From contig OV884014.1 in the NCBI GenBank assembly GCA_930367205.1, forward strand, positions 112,543,138-112,607,137: 64,000 nt of DNA, written 5' to 3'. This stretch comes from Acanthosoma haemorrhoidale. Taxonomy: Eukaryota; Arthropoda; Insecta; Hemiptera; Acanthosomatidae. The translations under genes and the position numbers were made by a program. The notes under the pieces are model-generated. The model saw nothing but the letters and a program-made list of their open reading frames with translations. It was not told the DNA's origin and did not search any database. This document shows, piece after piece, positions 48,968-60,500 of this stretch; position 1 is the stretch's first letter, and every line of letters starts with the position of its first letter.

Positions 48968-49860
48968 GGGGGACCGGAAAGTAATGTCGTTTTTTTTACA
49001 TTAAAGACAAAAAATAGATTTTTAAGAAGTTTTTGTTTTTAATCAATGATGTAATCACCCTCGTTATCAGCAACCTTTTGTCATCTATAGTGCAAATTTT
49101 CAATGCCGGATCGATAAAAATCAATCGGTTACTGAGCAGAATATCGAGAGATGGCATTTAGGACATCATGCAAATTGCGAAATTTTTTTAGCGATCAGAA
49201 TAAATTGAAATTCGAGGGCGCAATAGCGAGTATGGTGGGTGAGGCTGGAGATGAAAAATGGGTCCTCTATGATAATCCAAAAATCTCTCAGCATGCATCG
49301 GCACGAAGTACAGCTAAGGCAGGTTTTCACTCCAAAAAGGCGCTTTTGTGTGTTTGGTGGAGTATTTGCGGGGTCGTTCATCGCTGATACCTGGGAAAAC
49401 TGTGAATGCAGATCTTTACAGTGAACAATTGGGTCGAGTAAATCAATCTTTAATTGAAAATTGCCCAGCGATTCTCAATTATAAAGACGTTATCTGCAAC
49501 ACGATAATGCAAGACCCCACTGCGCCTATTTTTTCCGCAAGAACCCTGGAAAAAATTAACGGGGTTAGAGGTATTGCCTCAATCACCATACACGCCCGAT
49601 ATCGGATTTCCATTTATTCCGGTCGCTACATTTTCTAAATGGCAAAAAATCATAAAATTTGTATGATGTCTAAAATCTCCAGATATTTTGCTCAAAAACC
49701 AATTGATTTTGATCGATGAGGCATTGAAAGTTTGCACACTAGATGGAAAAAGGTAGCTGATAATGAGGGTCATTACATCGTTGATCGAAAACAAAAACTT
49801 GTTAAAAATTTATCTGTTGAATTTAATGTAAAAAAAAACGGCATCACTTTCAGGGCCCCC
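48968..49860 (+). mobile_element. Mariner transposon, both ITRs and TA flanks, transposase degenerate
   Basis: The left end GGGGGACCGGAAAGTAATG and the reverse complement of the right end, GGGGGCCCTGAAAGTGATG, form ITRs of roughly 30 bp. TA dinucleotides flank both ends (48966-48967 and 49861-49862), the target duplication of Tc1/mariner elements. At 893 bp it is shorter than a typical 1.3-kb mariner. Transposase pieces in shifting frames include GDEKWVLYDNPK, HSKKALLCVWWSICGVV and PYTPDIG; the N-terminal DNA-binding half is deleted and the HDNARPH block has eroded. It cannot encode transposase. Confidence 0.87.
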
Positions 49861-50079
49861 TAAAGCAAATCTCCGCTATGACCCCACTGTCCAAGCAAGA
49901 CACATTTCAGTAAAATTGTGTAAAAAAAATATACCCCACCACCTAAATCCTACTATGCAGAGCGTCTGTGGCTCTCACACTATTAGTGGTTATGCAGCTG
50001 CCGGAGTAGGGTGGGAGATACCCTGATTTCTGCCTCCTCCGTTGACGGCAAGGCGATCCCTGGGCTATATATGATGTGC
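49861..50079. other. Unassigned spacer
   Basis: A short stretch between the mariner and LINE C; nothing is recognised. Confidence 0.4.
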
Positions 50080-50905
50080 AAATGTCTGTTTTTGTTTTTC
50101 CTTTCCTTCCATGTTCCCCTCATTATCTCTACGTGCTTTTTTTCTCTTCCTTCTGTCGACGTGACTCCCTATTTCGATTTTTTCTTTCCCACAAGAACCT
50201 TGATTTCTTTCAGTCTTTTCCTATATATTTCTCCGTCCTGACAATCCTAGTCCGTTATTCCTAGACTTTCAGTTTCTTCCTTCATCTGCTTGGTGTATCC
50301 CCTTGAGCTTTAGTATCCTCGGATTTTCTTTCCTTGCTTAGTGTTTCCGTGGCCGTTCTTACCATATGTCCGTGGAATTTCAGTCTCCTGATCCTTATGT
50401 CTGTTTCTAGGTCTTTTGTGTCTTTGTAGATTTCTTAGTTAAATCTCAGCCTGTATCCTCCTTGTGTATTTTTGGGGCCGTAGATCCTTCTTAGGATTCT
50501 TCGTTATATTCTCAGTAGTTTCTCTAGACTGGGGAGGCATGAGGTTCCCGTCCCATATAATATTACCGGTTTAACGACTGTGCTGTAGTGTCTTATTTTC
50601 GCTCTAGTGGACAGGTTTTTCTTGTTATATACGTTACTGGTTGCAAAACTTAGTCTCTCTAGTTTGGTTGATTCTTTCTTTCATACTTTCTTTTTCTGTT
50701 GTTACATATAGTCTCGCCCAGGTACTTAAATTTTGGTGTTACTTTTATTGCTCCGTATTTGGTTTTTACTGCTTTCTTCTTCTAGTGTGTTTATTTGGTC
50801 GATCGTCTCTTCTTCCGATTCCGCTAAAAGGGGGAGATCGTCTGCGTAGGCAAGGCACTTTACTTTAATGTGGTTGTTCTTGGTCCCTATGGTTGCTACC
50901 GTACT
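50080..50905 (-). mobile_element. LINE family C, RT part to ORF end (copy C2)
   Basis: On the minus strand the right end encodes CLAYADDLPLLAESEEETID, the catalytic YADD box of a LINE reverse transcriptase. An internal deletion then joins to the LGETI-like block, followed by the region corresponding to RHYNTVVKQVILYGTET in copy C3, and the Lys-rich tail near 50100-50270. Frameshifts and stops show it is inactive. The plus frames over the same DNA (50011-50264, 50641-50868) are shadows. Confidence 0.8.
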
Positions 50906-51964
50906 TATCTTTATTTATTTATTAGAAGATAAAAAAAAAGTCAGCGAAATTCGTGTAATGAAAATAGTTTTAGTTCTTTCTTAGGCGGTTTAATTCGTTC
51001 TTAATTATCCGACCTGTTTTAGGTAGGCTCATTTAAAGTGGTGTTGCCTTTCCTTGGGAGTTGAGGGATACGAGTCCCTGTGGAAAAATAAGCTGTATTG
51101 TATTTGCAGCGTGGACGTTATAGTAGATGACAAGCAATGATTATTTAAATAGGGTTTAATTATTTTTATTTTTGTTGAATGCCACTGTGACATGGAGTGT
51201 TGTTTTCATCATCCGCAGTGTTTCAATTTTATTCAACCTTAGTTCGATCATTTTGCAGGTACATACCTACCCCCATTTAGAAACAAAATCCTCAGGATTA
51301 TCTGGGATCATATCCAGGTCTCCGAAGTAAGGAGTCAGTAACCGTAAGGCCATAGAGACGGCTGAGGTTCTATAAGATCGAATCGTTTAAAGCTAATATT
51401 ATTATTATTTTTTTTTTTAATAAGTTAATCTCGTCTCCTTAAATTATTCTATAAAGTTTTAACTGACTTTAGTTTAACTTAATAGTTTTTACTGACTTTA
51501 GTTTAACTTAATAGTTTTAACCGCACTTCGCCCAACTTATAATAACTATAAACATCGCGCATTCTTTGAAACAATCTTTGGGGAATTTCATCGTAAAAGT
51601 TCTAAGTGCATGAGAATTTCTTTAACGAGTTTGCCTGAGGGCGGGGGCCTCTAAGGTATTCCAGCTATGGCTGACGATATTTCAGGATAAGGGCTAACTT
51701 GTAAACTATGCGAGAGGCACGGACCATTTTTTCACTTTATTCATTCTATAGCGACTACAAAGGGCTCCCTGATTTTTTAAAATAAAATCAAAAGTAACTT
51801 TTTCAGTTATGATTTTATCATTTTATATATTAGCACGCATGAATATACTTATTTTTTTCAAATTGTTATAGTAGTTTCTACTGTAAAGGGGTTGTAAAAA
51901 AAAAAAAATATATATTTATGACAAAAATTAATGAAATATTAAATAAATAAATAAGATAATAAGA
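50906..51964. other. Unassigned spacer between LINE C copies
   Basis: AT-rich. A 31-bp sequence containing CTGACTTTAGTTTAACTTAA is tandemly duplicated at about 51455-51520. No gene is seen. Confidence 0.45.
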
Positions 51965-52600
51965 ATCACCAAACTAGAGACACTAACTTTTGCAACCAGT
52001 AAAGTATATAACAAGAAAAACCTATCCTCTAAAGCGAAAATAAGACACTACAACACAGTCGTTAAACAGGTAATATTATACGGGACGGAAACCTCATGCC
52101 TCCCCAATCTAGAGAAACTACTGAGAATACAACGAAGAATCCTAAGAAGGATCCACGGCCCCAAAAAAGACACAAGAAGGATACAGGCTAAGATCCTACC
52201 AAGAAATCTACAAAGACACAAAATACATAGAAATGGACATAAGGATCAGGAGACTGAAATTCCACGGACATATGGTAAGAACGGCCACGGGAAGACTAAA
52301 CGAGGAAATATTCCAGAAAATCCGAGGATACAAAAGCTCAAGGGGATAAACCAAGCAGATGAAGGAAGAAACTGAAAGACTAAGAATAACGGACCAGGAT
52401 TGTCAGGACGGAGAAAGATATGGGAAAAGACTGAACGAAATCAAGGTTCTTGTGGGAAAGAAAAAATCGAAAAAGGGAGTCGTGTGGACAGATGAAAGAA
52501 AACAAAAGGATAATGAGGGAAAAATAAAAGAAAGGAAAAACAAGAAAATAACCGAAAGTAATGATATTCGCGTGGTCTTTGACCATATTTTTTTGACTTA
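51965..52600 (+). mobile_element. LINE family C, RT C-terminus and ORF end (copy C3)
   Basis: The plus strand encodes RHYNTVVKQVILYGTETSCL, then LRIQRRILRRIHGPKKD, DIRIRRLKFHGH and finally, in frame 52359-52601, the Lys/Arg-rich C-terminus. These are the C-terminal blocks of an insect endonuclease/RT LINE. A frame change lies near 52190 and an in-frame stop precedes 52359, so it is a dead, 5'-truncated copy. Confidence 0.8.
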
Positions 52601-52779
52601 GGGACTCCCAAAGAAACTGCGGTACCATTCCCAAGCTTTAATACCTTGTCGTAAGAACATCGACAGGTAGTTCATTCTGGAGATAGTGGTCCAACAAAAT
52701 TTTGAGAGTTTATTTTTGCGGCCTTAAAGGTTTGGTTCCATGAGTCACGAGCCATTGTCTTAAGTTCCTCTTTAATCAG

Positions 52780-55284
52780 TGAAAGCTAAGATTTATTTAG
52801 CTATGAATATAACTAAAGGATAGCCGATGAAAGCTAAGATTTATTTAGCTATGAATATAACTAAAGGATAGCCGATGAAAGCTAAGATTTATTTAGCTAT
52901 GAATATAACTAAAGGATAGCCGATGAAAGCTAAGATTTATTTAGCTATGAATATAACTAAAGGATAGCCGATGAAAGCTAAGATTTATTTAGCTATGAAT
53001 ATAACTAAAGGATAGCCGATGAAAGCTAAGATTTATTTAGCTATGAATATAACTAAAGGATAGCCGATGAAAGCTAAGATTTATTTAGCTATGAATATAA
53101 CTAAAGGATAGCCGATGAAAGCTAAGATTTATTTAGCTATGAATATAACTAAAGGATAGCCGATGAAAGCTAAGATTTATTTAGCTATGAATATAACTAA
53201 AGGATAGCCGATGAAAGCTAAGATTTATTTAGCTATGAATATAACTAAAGGATAGCCGATGAAAGCTAAGATTTATTTAGCTATGAATATAACTAAAGGA
53301 TAGCCGATGAAAGCTAAGATTTATTTAGCTATGAATATAACTAAAGGATAGCCGATGAAAGCTAAGATTTATTTAGCTATGAATATAACTAAAGGATAGC
53401 CGATGAAAGCTAAGATTTATTTAGCTATGAATATAACTAAAGGATAGCCGATGAAAGCTAAGATTTATTTAGCTATGAATATAACTAAAGGATAGCCGAT
53501 GAAAGCTAAGATTTATTTAGCTATGAATATAACTAAAGGATAGCCGATGAAAGCTAAGATTTATTTAGCTATGAATATAACTAAAGGATAGCCGATGAAA
53601 GCTAAGATTTATTTAGCTATGAATATAACTAAAGGATAGCCGATGAAAGCTAAGATTTATTTAGCTATGAATATAACTAAAGGATAGCCGATGAAAGCTA
53701 AGATTTATTTAGCTATGAATATAACTAAAGGATAGCCGATGAAAGCTAAGATTTATTTAGCTATGAATATAACTAAAGGATAGCCGATGAAAGCTAAGAT
53801 TTATTTAGCTATGAATATAACTAAAGGATAGCCGATGAAAGCTAAGATTTATTTAGCTATGAATATAACTAAAGGATAGCCGATGAAAGCTAAGATTTAT
53901 TTAGCTATGAATATAACTAAAGGATAGCCGATGAAAGCTAAGATTTATTTAGCTATGAATATAACTAAAGGATAGCCGATGAAAGCTAAGATTTATTTAG
54001 CTATGAATATAACTAAAGGATAGCCGATGAAAGCTAAGATTTATTTAGCTATGAATATAACTAAAGGATAGCCGATGAAAGCTAAGATTTATTTAGCTAT
54101 GAATATAACTAAAGGATAGCCGATGAAAGCTAAGATTTATTTAGCTATGAATATAACTAAAGGATAGCCGATGAAAGCTAAGATTTATTTAGCTATGAAT
54201 ATAACTAAAGGATAGCCGATGAAAGCTAAGATTTATTTAGCTATGAATATAACTAAAGGATAGCCGATGAAAGCTAAGATTTATTTAGCTATGAATATAA
54301 CTAAAGGATAGCCGATGAAAGCTAAGATTTATTTAGCTATGAATATAACTAAAGGATAGCCGATGAAAGCTAAGATTTATTTAGCTATGAATATAACTAA
54401 AGGATAGCCGATGAAAGCTAAGATTTATTTAGCTATGAATATAACTAAAGGATAGCCGATGAAAGCTAAGATTTATTTAGCTATGAATATAACTAAAGGA
54501 TAGTCGATGAAAGCTAAGATTTATTTAGCTATGAATATAACTAAAGGATAGTCGATGAAAGCTAAGATTTATTTAGCTATGAATATAACTAAAGGATAGT
54601 CGATGAAAGCTAAGATTTATTTAGCTATGAATATAACTAAAGGATAGCCGATGAAAGCTAAGATTTATTTAGCTATGAATATAACTAAAGGATAGCCGAT
54701 GAAAGCTAAGATTTATTTAGCTATGAATATAACTAAAGGATAGCCGATGAAAGCTAAGATTTATTTAGCTATGAATATAACTAAAGGATAGCCGATGAAA
54801 GCTAAGATTTATTTAGCTATGAATATAACTAAAGGATAGTCGATGAAAGCTAAGATTTATTTAGCTATGAATATAACTAAAGGATAGTCGATGAAAGCTA
54901 AGATTTATTTAGCTATGAATATAACTAAAGGATAGTCGATGAAAGCTAAGATTTATTTAGCTATGAATATAACTAAAGGATAGCCGATGAAAGCTAAGAT
55001 TTATTTAGCTATGAATATAACTAAAGGATAGCCGATGAAAGCTAAGATTTATTTAGCTATGAATATAACTAAAGGATAGTCGATGAAAGCTAAGATTTAT
55101 TTAGCTATGAATATAACTAAAGGATAGTCGATGAAAGCTAAGATTTATTTAGCTATGAATATAACTAAAGGATAGCCGATGAAAGCTAAGATTTATTTAG
55201 CTATGAATATAACTAAAGGATAGCCGATGAAAGCTAAGATTTATTTAGCTATGAATATAACTAAAGGATAGCCGATGAAAGCTA
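52780..55284 (+). repeat. 48-bp satellite array, 52 units
   Basis: The unit is CGATGAAAGCTAAGATTTAT followed by TTAGCTATGAATATAACTAA and AGGATAGC. From 52780 to 55275 there are exactly 52 units of 48 bp, closed by a final TGAAAGCTA, the same 9 bp that begins the array. Apart from one C/T site (GATAGCCG or GATAGTCG) the units read as identical. The T form occurs only in the right quarter, at 54504, 54552, 54600, 54840, 54888, 54936, 55080 and 55128. Each unit contains an inverted repeat (AGCTAA...TTAGCT) and a 14-codon ATG-to-TAG frame. No spacers are present, so it is not a CRISPR array. Confidence 0.97.
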
Positions 55285-55938
55285 TAAAAACTCCTAGAAT
55301 AAAAAAAAAAACGAGCGAGGAATGGATTTTATAAGAAATAATGCGAGAAACGCTTCAGATCCCTCCTCAGCTGTAATTTATTCAGACCTCTGGTTCGTGT
55401 GCTATCGTGGCCTCCTCTCTTTCTTCTGTACCGGGGTCGTTTCAGTGTTCCCTTACGTTTAGTATATCTATTTCTTTTTGTAGATAGCTAGATGAGTACA
55501 CAGTGGGTATAGCTGGCCTATTCTCTAGAGTCTGGGCTGGGAATAATATACCAATCCAGAAGAGGTTTGACCTTAACAAACGTTATGATGTTGCAACCGA
55601 TATTCTCATAGAAAGTCAAATCAAATTGTTTAATTGGCTAACAATCCTCTTAAGAGTAACACTCACAAAGAGACATTTGTGTATTGATTTATGTATTGTC
55701 TGAAAATTAGACAAAAACAAAACAAAGATACTAATACTACCCCATATAAAGAAAAAGAAGGAAAAAGACTGTTCTGAAGAATCCTTACCAAGCGAAATGT
55801 CCACTTTTGCTGTAATATTAATAATGTTACTTCTCGAAGATAGTTTGAGAGTGACATTTTTGAAACATTAATTTTTAAACAGTATAAATGGTTTTATTTT
55901 TTATATTTAATACCTCTCTCTTTCTCTCTCTTCAACAG
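55285..55938. other. Unassigned region right of the satellite
   Basis: Contains a 66-codon plus frame (55503-55703) beginning with GTG and encoding FSRVWAGNNIPIQKRFDLN; I do not recognise it. It might be an upstream exon of the candidate gene at 55939, but no good splice-donor site was identified. Confidence 0.35.
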
Positions 55939-56190
55939 AAAGCTTTTGTCTTTATGGCCCTTTGTCTTGGTGTATGCCTTTTCACACCATTTTCCGAATG
56001 GGTTACGCACACTCTGACCACCCTAGCTGCAGAGTTCCAGATCCCACCTGGCACTTACTCTCGTGAGGAGATAACTGTTTTTCGTACAATTTAGTTCTGA
56101 AAAACAGGCATTATTATTTAAATGATATACTTTATAGATGTAAAAATGATACGTATTAACGTATTCACGTTCTTCAAATAAATTAGTTTT
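55939..56190 (+). CDS. Candidate 3'-terminal exon of an unidentified host gene
   Basis: A long pyrimidine tract with TCTTTCTCTCTCTTCAACAG, a strong 3' splice site, ends at 55938. The frame then runs 51 codons from AAAGCTTTTGTC to a stop at 56092-56094, and AATAAA follows at 56177-56182. The peptide has one hydrophobic segment (FVFMALCLGVCLF, residues 3-15) and then FSEWVTHTLTTLAAEFQIPP. It could be the C-terminus of a membrane protein. Alternatively CTCTCGTGAGG near 56060 could be a 5' splice site of an internal exon. I do not recognise the family. The LTR retrotransposon begins about 120 bp downstream. Confidence 0.45.
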
Positions 56191-56304
56191 AAATTTAACT
56201 TTAAATTTATTTTATTTACTATTTACTATTTAACAAAAATAAATCTGGGAAAAAGATGAATTTAATTACAAAAAAAACTTAAATTAATTATTTATAAATA
56301 CTTG

Positions 56305-57306
56305 TGTAAACCCCCGACTTTCTCTCTCTTCCTCCTCCCCCTAAATGTTTACAGGAATCTGGGGAAAATATTAATGCCAGGAGAGGGCATTACCCAAGGA
56401 CAGGGGAACCTGAAATATTACAGGGAATTGACATTTAGATTACCGACATTTTATTAAATGATAATAAACAAAAAAAAAATCCTTAAGCTATTTGATAAAA
56501 AAAAAAAATACTTAAACTATTTGAAAAAAAAATAATTAAACTATTTGATAAAAAAAATAATTAAACTATTTGATAAAAAAAATAAGTAAACTATTTGAGA
56601 GAAAAATTACTTAAACTATTGGACAGGAAAATACTTAAACTTTACTAAACTGGAAACTTGTAAACCAGAGTTTTATTAACTTAAAGTTTGCTGATCGAAG
56701 AATGAGAACAAAACAAATACATCACTGTCCGTGTTTATCTATACGTATGCATAGTTTGGTGTTATTTGGTGTAAACTGATGAACGACGTAAACAAACAAC
56801 ATAAACCCTCGGTACGTGGAAGCTACGTCCAACGAGGTTACCTGTCGTAGCTAGATAGTGGATTAGTCATTCAGCTGTGAGGTTCCCGGTGGATGGAATC
56901 GGTGAGTCGATGATCGATATGCTCATATCCATACTAGTTCCAAGTCAAATCTCCAACCAGAGGTGCTCCCCATAAACCATAGGCCGATAAGGTGGTGAGA
57001 TGAGGGGGGGGGGGGCGCTCCGGCGGGTGTTGGCCAACTGATCCACACACTGACTGCAAGCGACTGATCCCGGTGCTCCGTCCTTTTAATCCTCTATAAA
57101 GGATGTAGGGTCTTACGGGTCCTCGGAGGCGTCCCGCACCGTTATTTGTTTTGTTTACTTTTCAGCATATTTCCCATAAAACAAAATCAATACACTCACA
57201 TTTGAAACACAAAGATATTCTTAGAACATTTATAATATTATCAATAATTATTAATTCTTTATATAAAACTAACCAAATACAAAAAAAATATTTATCTCTA
57301 ATTTAC

Positions 57307-57342
<36 letters not shown>

Positions 57343-57511
57343 CATAAATTTTACGAGGGTACTTTGTTAGATAATTACTTGTCAGCGCAAGACCCCTTAT
57401 TCGGCTTAAACAATGACTGATAATTTTTTCCTTCAATAACTAAAATAAACGAATTACAGGCGTAAACAATCGCTAATTTACATTGGCTATAAAAGTCTAT
57501 CGGTCACAACA
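56305..57511 (-). repeat. 3' LTR of the Gypsy element
   Basis: 1207 bp from TGTAAACCCCC to GTCACAACA. On the minus strand it begins TGTTGTGACCGATAG right after the polypurine tract. It has a TATA-like CTTTATAGAGG near 57100, a G run of 12 at 57004-57015 (11 in the other LTR), a T run of 32 at 57309-57340 and an AT-rich minisatellite at its left end. Confidence 0.92.
56470..56645. repeat. AT-rich minisatellite in the Gypsy LTR
   Basis: About six diverged units of 22-27 bp built on AAACTATTTGATAAAAAAAA. The same array is present unchanged in the right LTR at about 63155-63330, so it predates the insertion. Confidence 0.85.
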
Positions 57512-57524
57512 CTCCCCGTTTTCC
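57512..57524 (-). other. Polypurine tract of the Gypsy element
   Basis: On the minus strand GGAAAACGGGGAG directly precedes the 3' LTR start TGTTGTGACC. The polypurine tract primes plus-strand DNA synthesis in LTR elements. Confidence 0.85.
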
Positions 57525-57553
57525 AAAAGTGTTGACCCTAGGTCAACACTTTT
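57525..57553. other. Perfect 13-bp inverted repeat beside the polypurine tract
   Basis: AAAAGTGTTGACC-CTA-GGTCAACACTTTT forms a perfect 13-bp stem with a 3-nt loop. It lies between the gag-pol stop codon and the polypurine tract and would sit in the 3' untranslated part of the element's RNA. Confidence 0.85.
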
Positions 57554-57579
57554 CTTTCTCGTGACACGCACTGACACCC

Positions 57580-60500
57580 TCACTCTTTGTTTCTCCCTCC
57601 CTGGCTAGACCGGCGATTATTTCTCAATAAGTAGGGACTGCGCGGCAACATCGGTGCCTCTGTACTATCCGCCTCCCAAGTCGGGTCTCGATAGTTGGTA
57701 CTGTCATCCTCCACCGAGGTCTCTCCCGAGACCTCCGATGTGTTCACCAACGGGGTAACCGGGCGGGTGGGCTCCTTTTCGCTCGATGAAACATCTTCCT
57801 CCGTACGGATAATACTCGGTCGCCCCTCCGCTTCGCCCTCAGGCCACCAGCTTGGAGCCACTACATCCCTCCTTGGTGAGCTAGTGGCCAATAGGGAATC
57901 GTTCCCAATGGCCCTTTCTCTAGGATGGGGCTCTCCCTCCTCGTCAGAGTCGGTTAGGGGGATCGGCCAGAAGTCCTCCTGGTCTCTTTCCTTATCCCTT
58001 ACTTCGTCATCGTCATCTTCCGATTCAGACAGTTGCTCCTTTGGATACTCCGTTTCGAGACCACTGTTAAAAGCCGGTTTCAAGCGGTTCACGTGAACTA
58101 CCTGGGTCCCGCCGGTTTCATTTCTGATTGCATAGGTTACCGCACTGCATTTCTTGACTATTATCCATGGTCCCGTCCAAGGGCAATGAAATTTTTTTAA
58201 ATTTCCTGGTTTTACCGCGGGTACATGTAGGTATACCGCGTCGCCCTCGGTGAAAGTACGGGATCTCCTATCTTGGTTAACCGCCGCGGTTCTGCGAGCC
58301 CAAGTTTTCTTAATTCTTTCACGGGCTTCTTCGTAGGCCTGTTCTACACGAACCCTAATCCTTGCAGCTTCATCTTGTGTTAAGGCGTTTTCCAACGCTT
58401 CCACAGGCTCTATCCATTCCCCTTCCGGAGTGCGGAGCTCTCTGCCATATAACAGGAAGTTCGGTGAAAATCCCGTGGCAGAATGTGGTATGGAGCGGTA
58501 AGCCATTAGTGAATAGGGGACCCACCGGTCCCAATCTCGCCCATCTTTTCTGGCAAAGTGAGCCATGGAATCTCCCAGTGTACGATGAAAGCGTTCCAGC
58601 ATTCCATTACTCTGGGGATGGTAGGGGGTGGTTTGGAGTTTTTGTATGCCTAAGCCCTTGCACACGGATTTGAACAACGCCGACACGAAATTCCTGCCTT
58701 GATCAGTCAGTAGTTTCTTTGGAGTCCCATGTCTGGTGATTATACGCTCGACAAAAACCCGAGCGGTCTCGTCCGCCGTCTGTTCTCTTATAGGTTCAGC
58801 TTCAGTGTATCGGCTGAAGTGGTCTATAAAAGTTAACAAGTATTTATTCCCGCGGCTACTCTTTGGGAACGGCCCCACGATATCCAGGGAAACCATTTCG
58901 AATGGCTCCTTGGGAAAGAAGGGGGCCTCTAGAGGAGCTGTTAACCCAGGGGGGGTCTTTCTCTGAGCACACGAGTGGCACCCCTTAACGAACTCTTCTA
59001 TATCTTTCCCCATCGAGGGCCAATAGTACTTATTCTTTATCAATTCCTGGGTACGTTCTCTTCCCGGATGTCCCGCCCATGGCCGACTATGGTGTTCCTC
59101 CATGATCTGTTGCCGGCGATCTAGTGGAACCAAAATTTTCCATTGATTTGGGTCATCACTTATTCCGTAGTGTATTATCCCATCCGCCCCCGTCCGTAAC
59201 CCTCGTGGGTTATTTTTGACCCATCTCTGGCATTCTTCGTCCTGTTCCTGCCCTCTTTTCCAAAGAACCCGTTGGGCTCCTTCGTCGAACGTCCTTATAC
59301 CCGCTACGGCCCTACTCAGGGAGTCCGCGTTGGTATGCTTCTTCCCTGGTTTGTGGACGACCTGATACTCGAATTCCTCGAGTCTGAGAGCCCACCTCAT
59401 CAAGCGTGAGGACGGGTCTCTTAGGGACAGCATCCATTTAAGTGCAGCGTGGTCAGTGACAAGTGTAAACTTTCGACCCAACAGATAGCACCTAAAATGC
59501 TTGGTTGCCCAAACTACCGAAAGTAGCTCTCTTTCGGTAGCCGAATAATTTTGTTCCGCTGGGTGTAGCTGTCGACTGGCAAAGGCGATAGGCCTTTCTT
59601 GTCCGTTTCGGAGTTGTGAGAGGACGGCCCCTACTGCCATTCCAGAGGCATCGGTCGCCAGAATGAAAGGGTCCCGGAAATCAGGATAAATCAGCACTCG
59701 GTCAGAACACAATATCTCCTGTAGAGCGGTAAACGCCTCGTCTTGTTCTTTCCCCCAGTGAAATGACATTCCCTTCCCCGTCAACTGGGTGAGGGGCTTG
59801 GCAATTTCGGCGAACTGAGGTACGAACCTCCGGTAATATCCAGCGAGACCCAGGAAGCCTCTCACTTCCCGAGCCGAACCGGGTTTTGGAAATTCTGTCA
59901 CCGCCGTGATCTTTTCTGGGTCAGGTTTCACCCCTTCACTGGTTACCAAGTGGCCAAGGTATTTTACCTGACTGACCACAAACTTACATTTTGGTCCTTT
60001 CAACTTCAGATTAGCACCCCGCAGTCGCTCCAGCACCCTTCTTAATCGAGTGCAGTGCTCATCCATATCACCACTGAAGATGATAATGTCATCTAAATAA
60101 ACATAGCAGTCAGTCCCCTTAACTCCCATCAGTACCTGGTCCATAGTTCGCTGGAATGTGGCTGGGGCCCCAGCAAGCCCGAACGGCATTTTATGGTACT
60201 CGTAGTGCCCCCCTAGGGTGGTGAAGGCAGTTTTCGGTCGATCTTCCTCGGCCACCGGTATTTGGTGGTAGCCGCTAGCAAGGTCTAATGTTGTGAAAAG
60301 CCTACTCTGTCCCAACATCTCTAATGTTTCCTGAATCAATGGTAGGGGGTAAGCATCCACCTGCGTTACTGCATTCAGCCCCCGGAAATCAGTGCAGAAT
60401 CTATACTGGGTCCTTCCGTCTTCACTTCGTTTGGGTACCAACACGACAGGTGCAGCCCAAGCACTGTCGGAAGGAGCTATCACTCCCTTGCGTAACATTT

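Noticed and set aside
52780..55284. CRISPR-like regularly spaced repeats
   Set aside because: Units are contiguous and identical, with no variable spacers and no cas genes; the DNA is eukaryotic. It is a tandem satellite.
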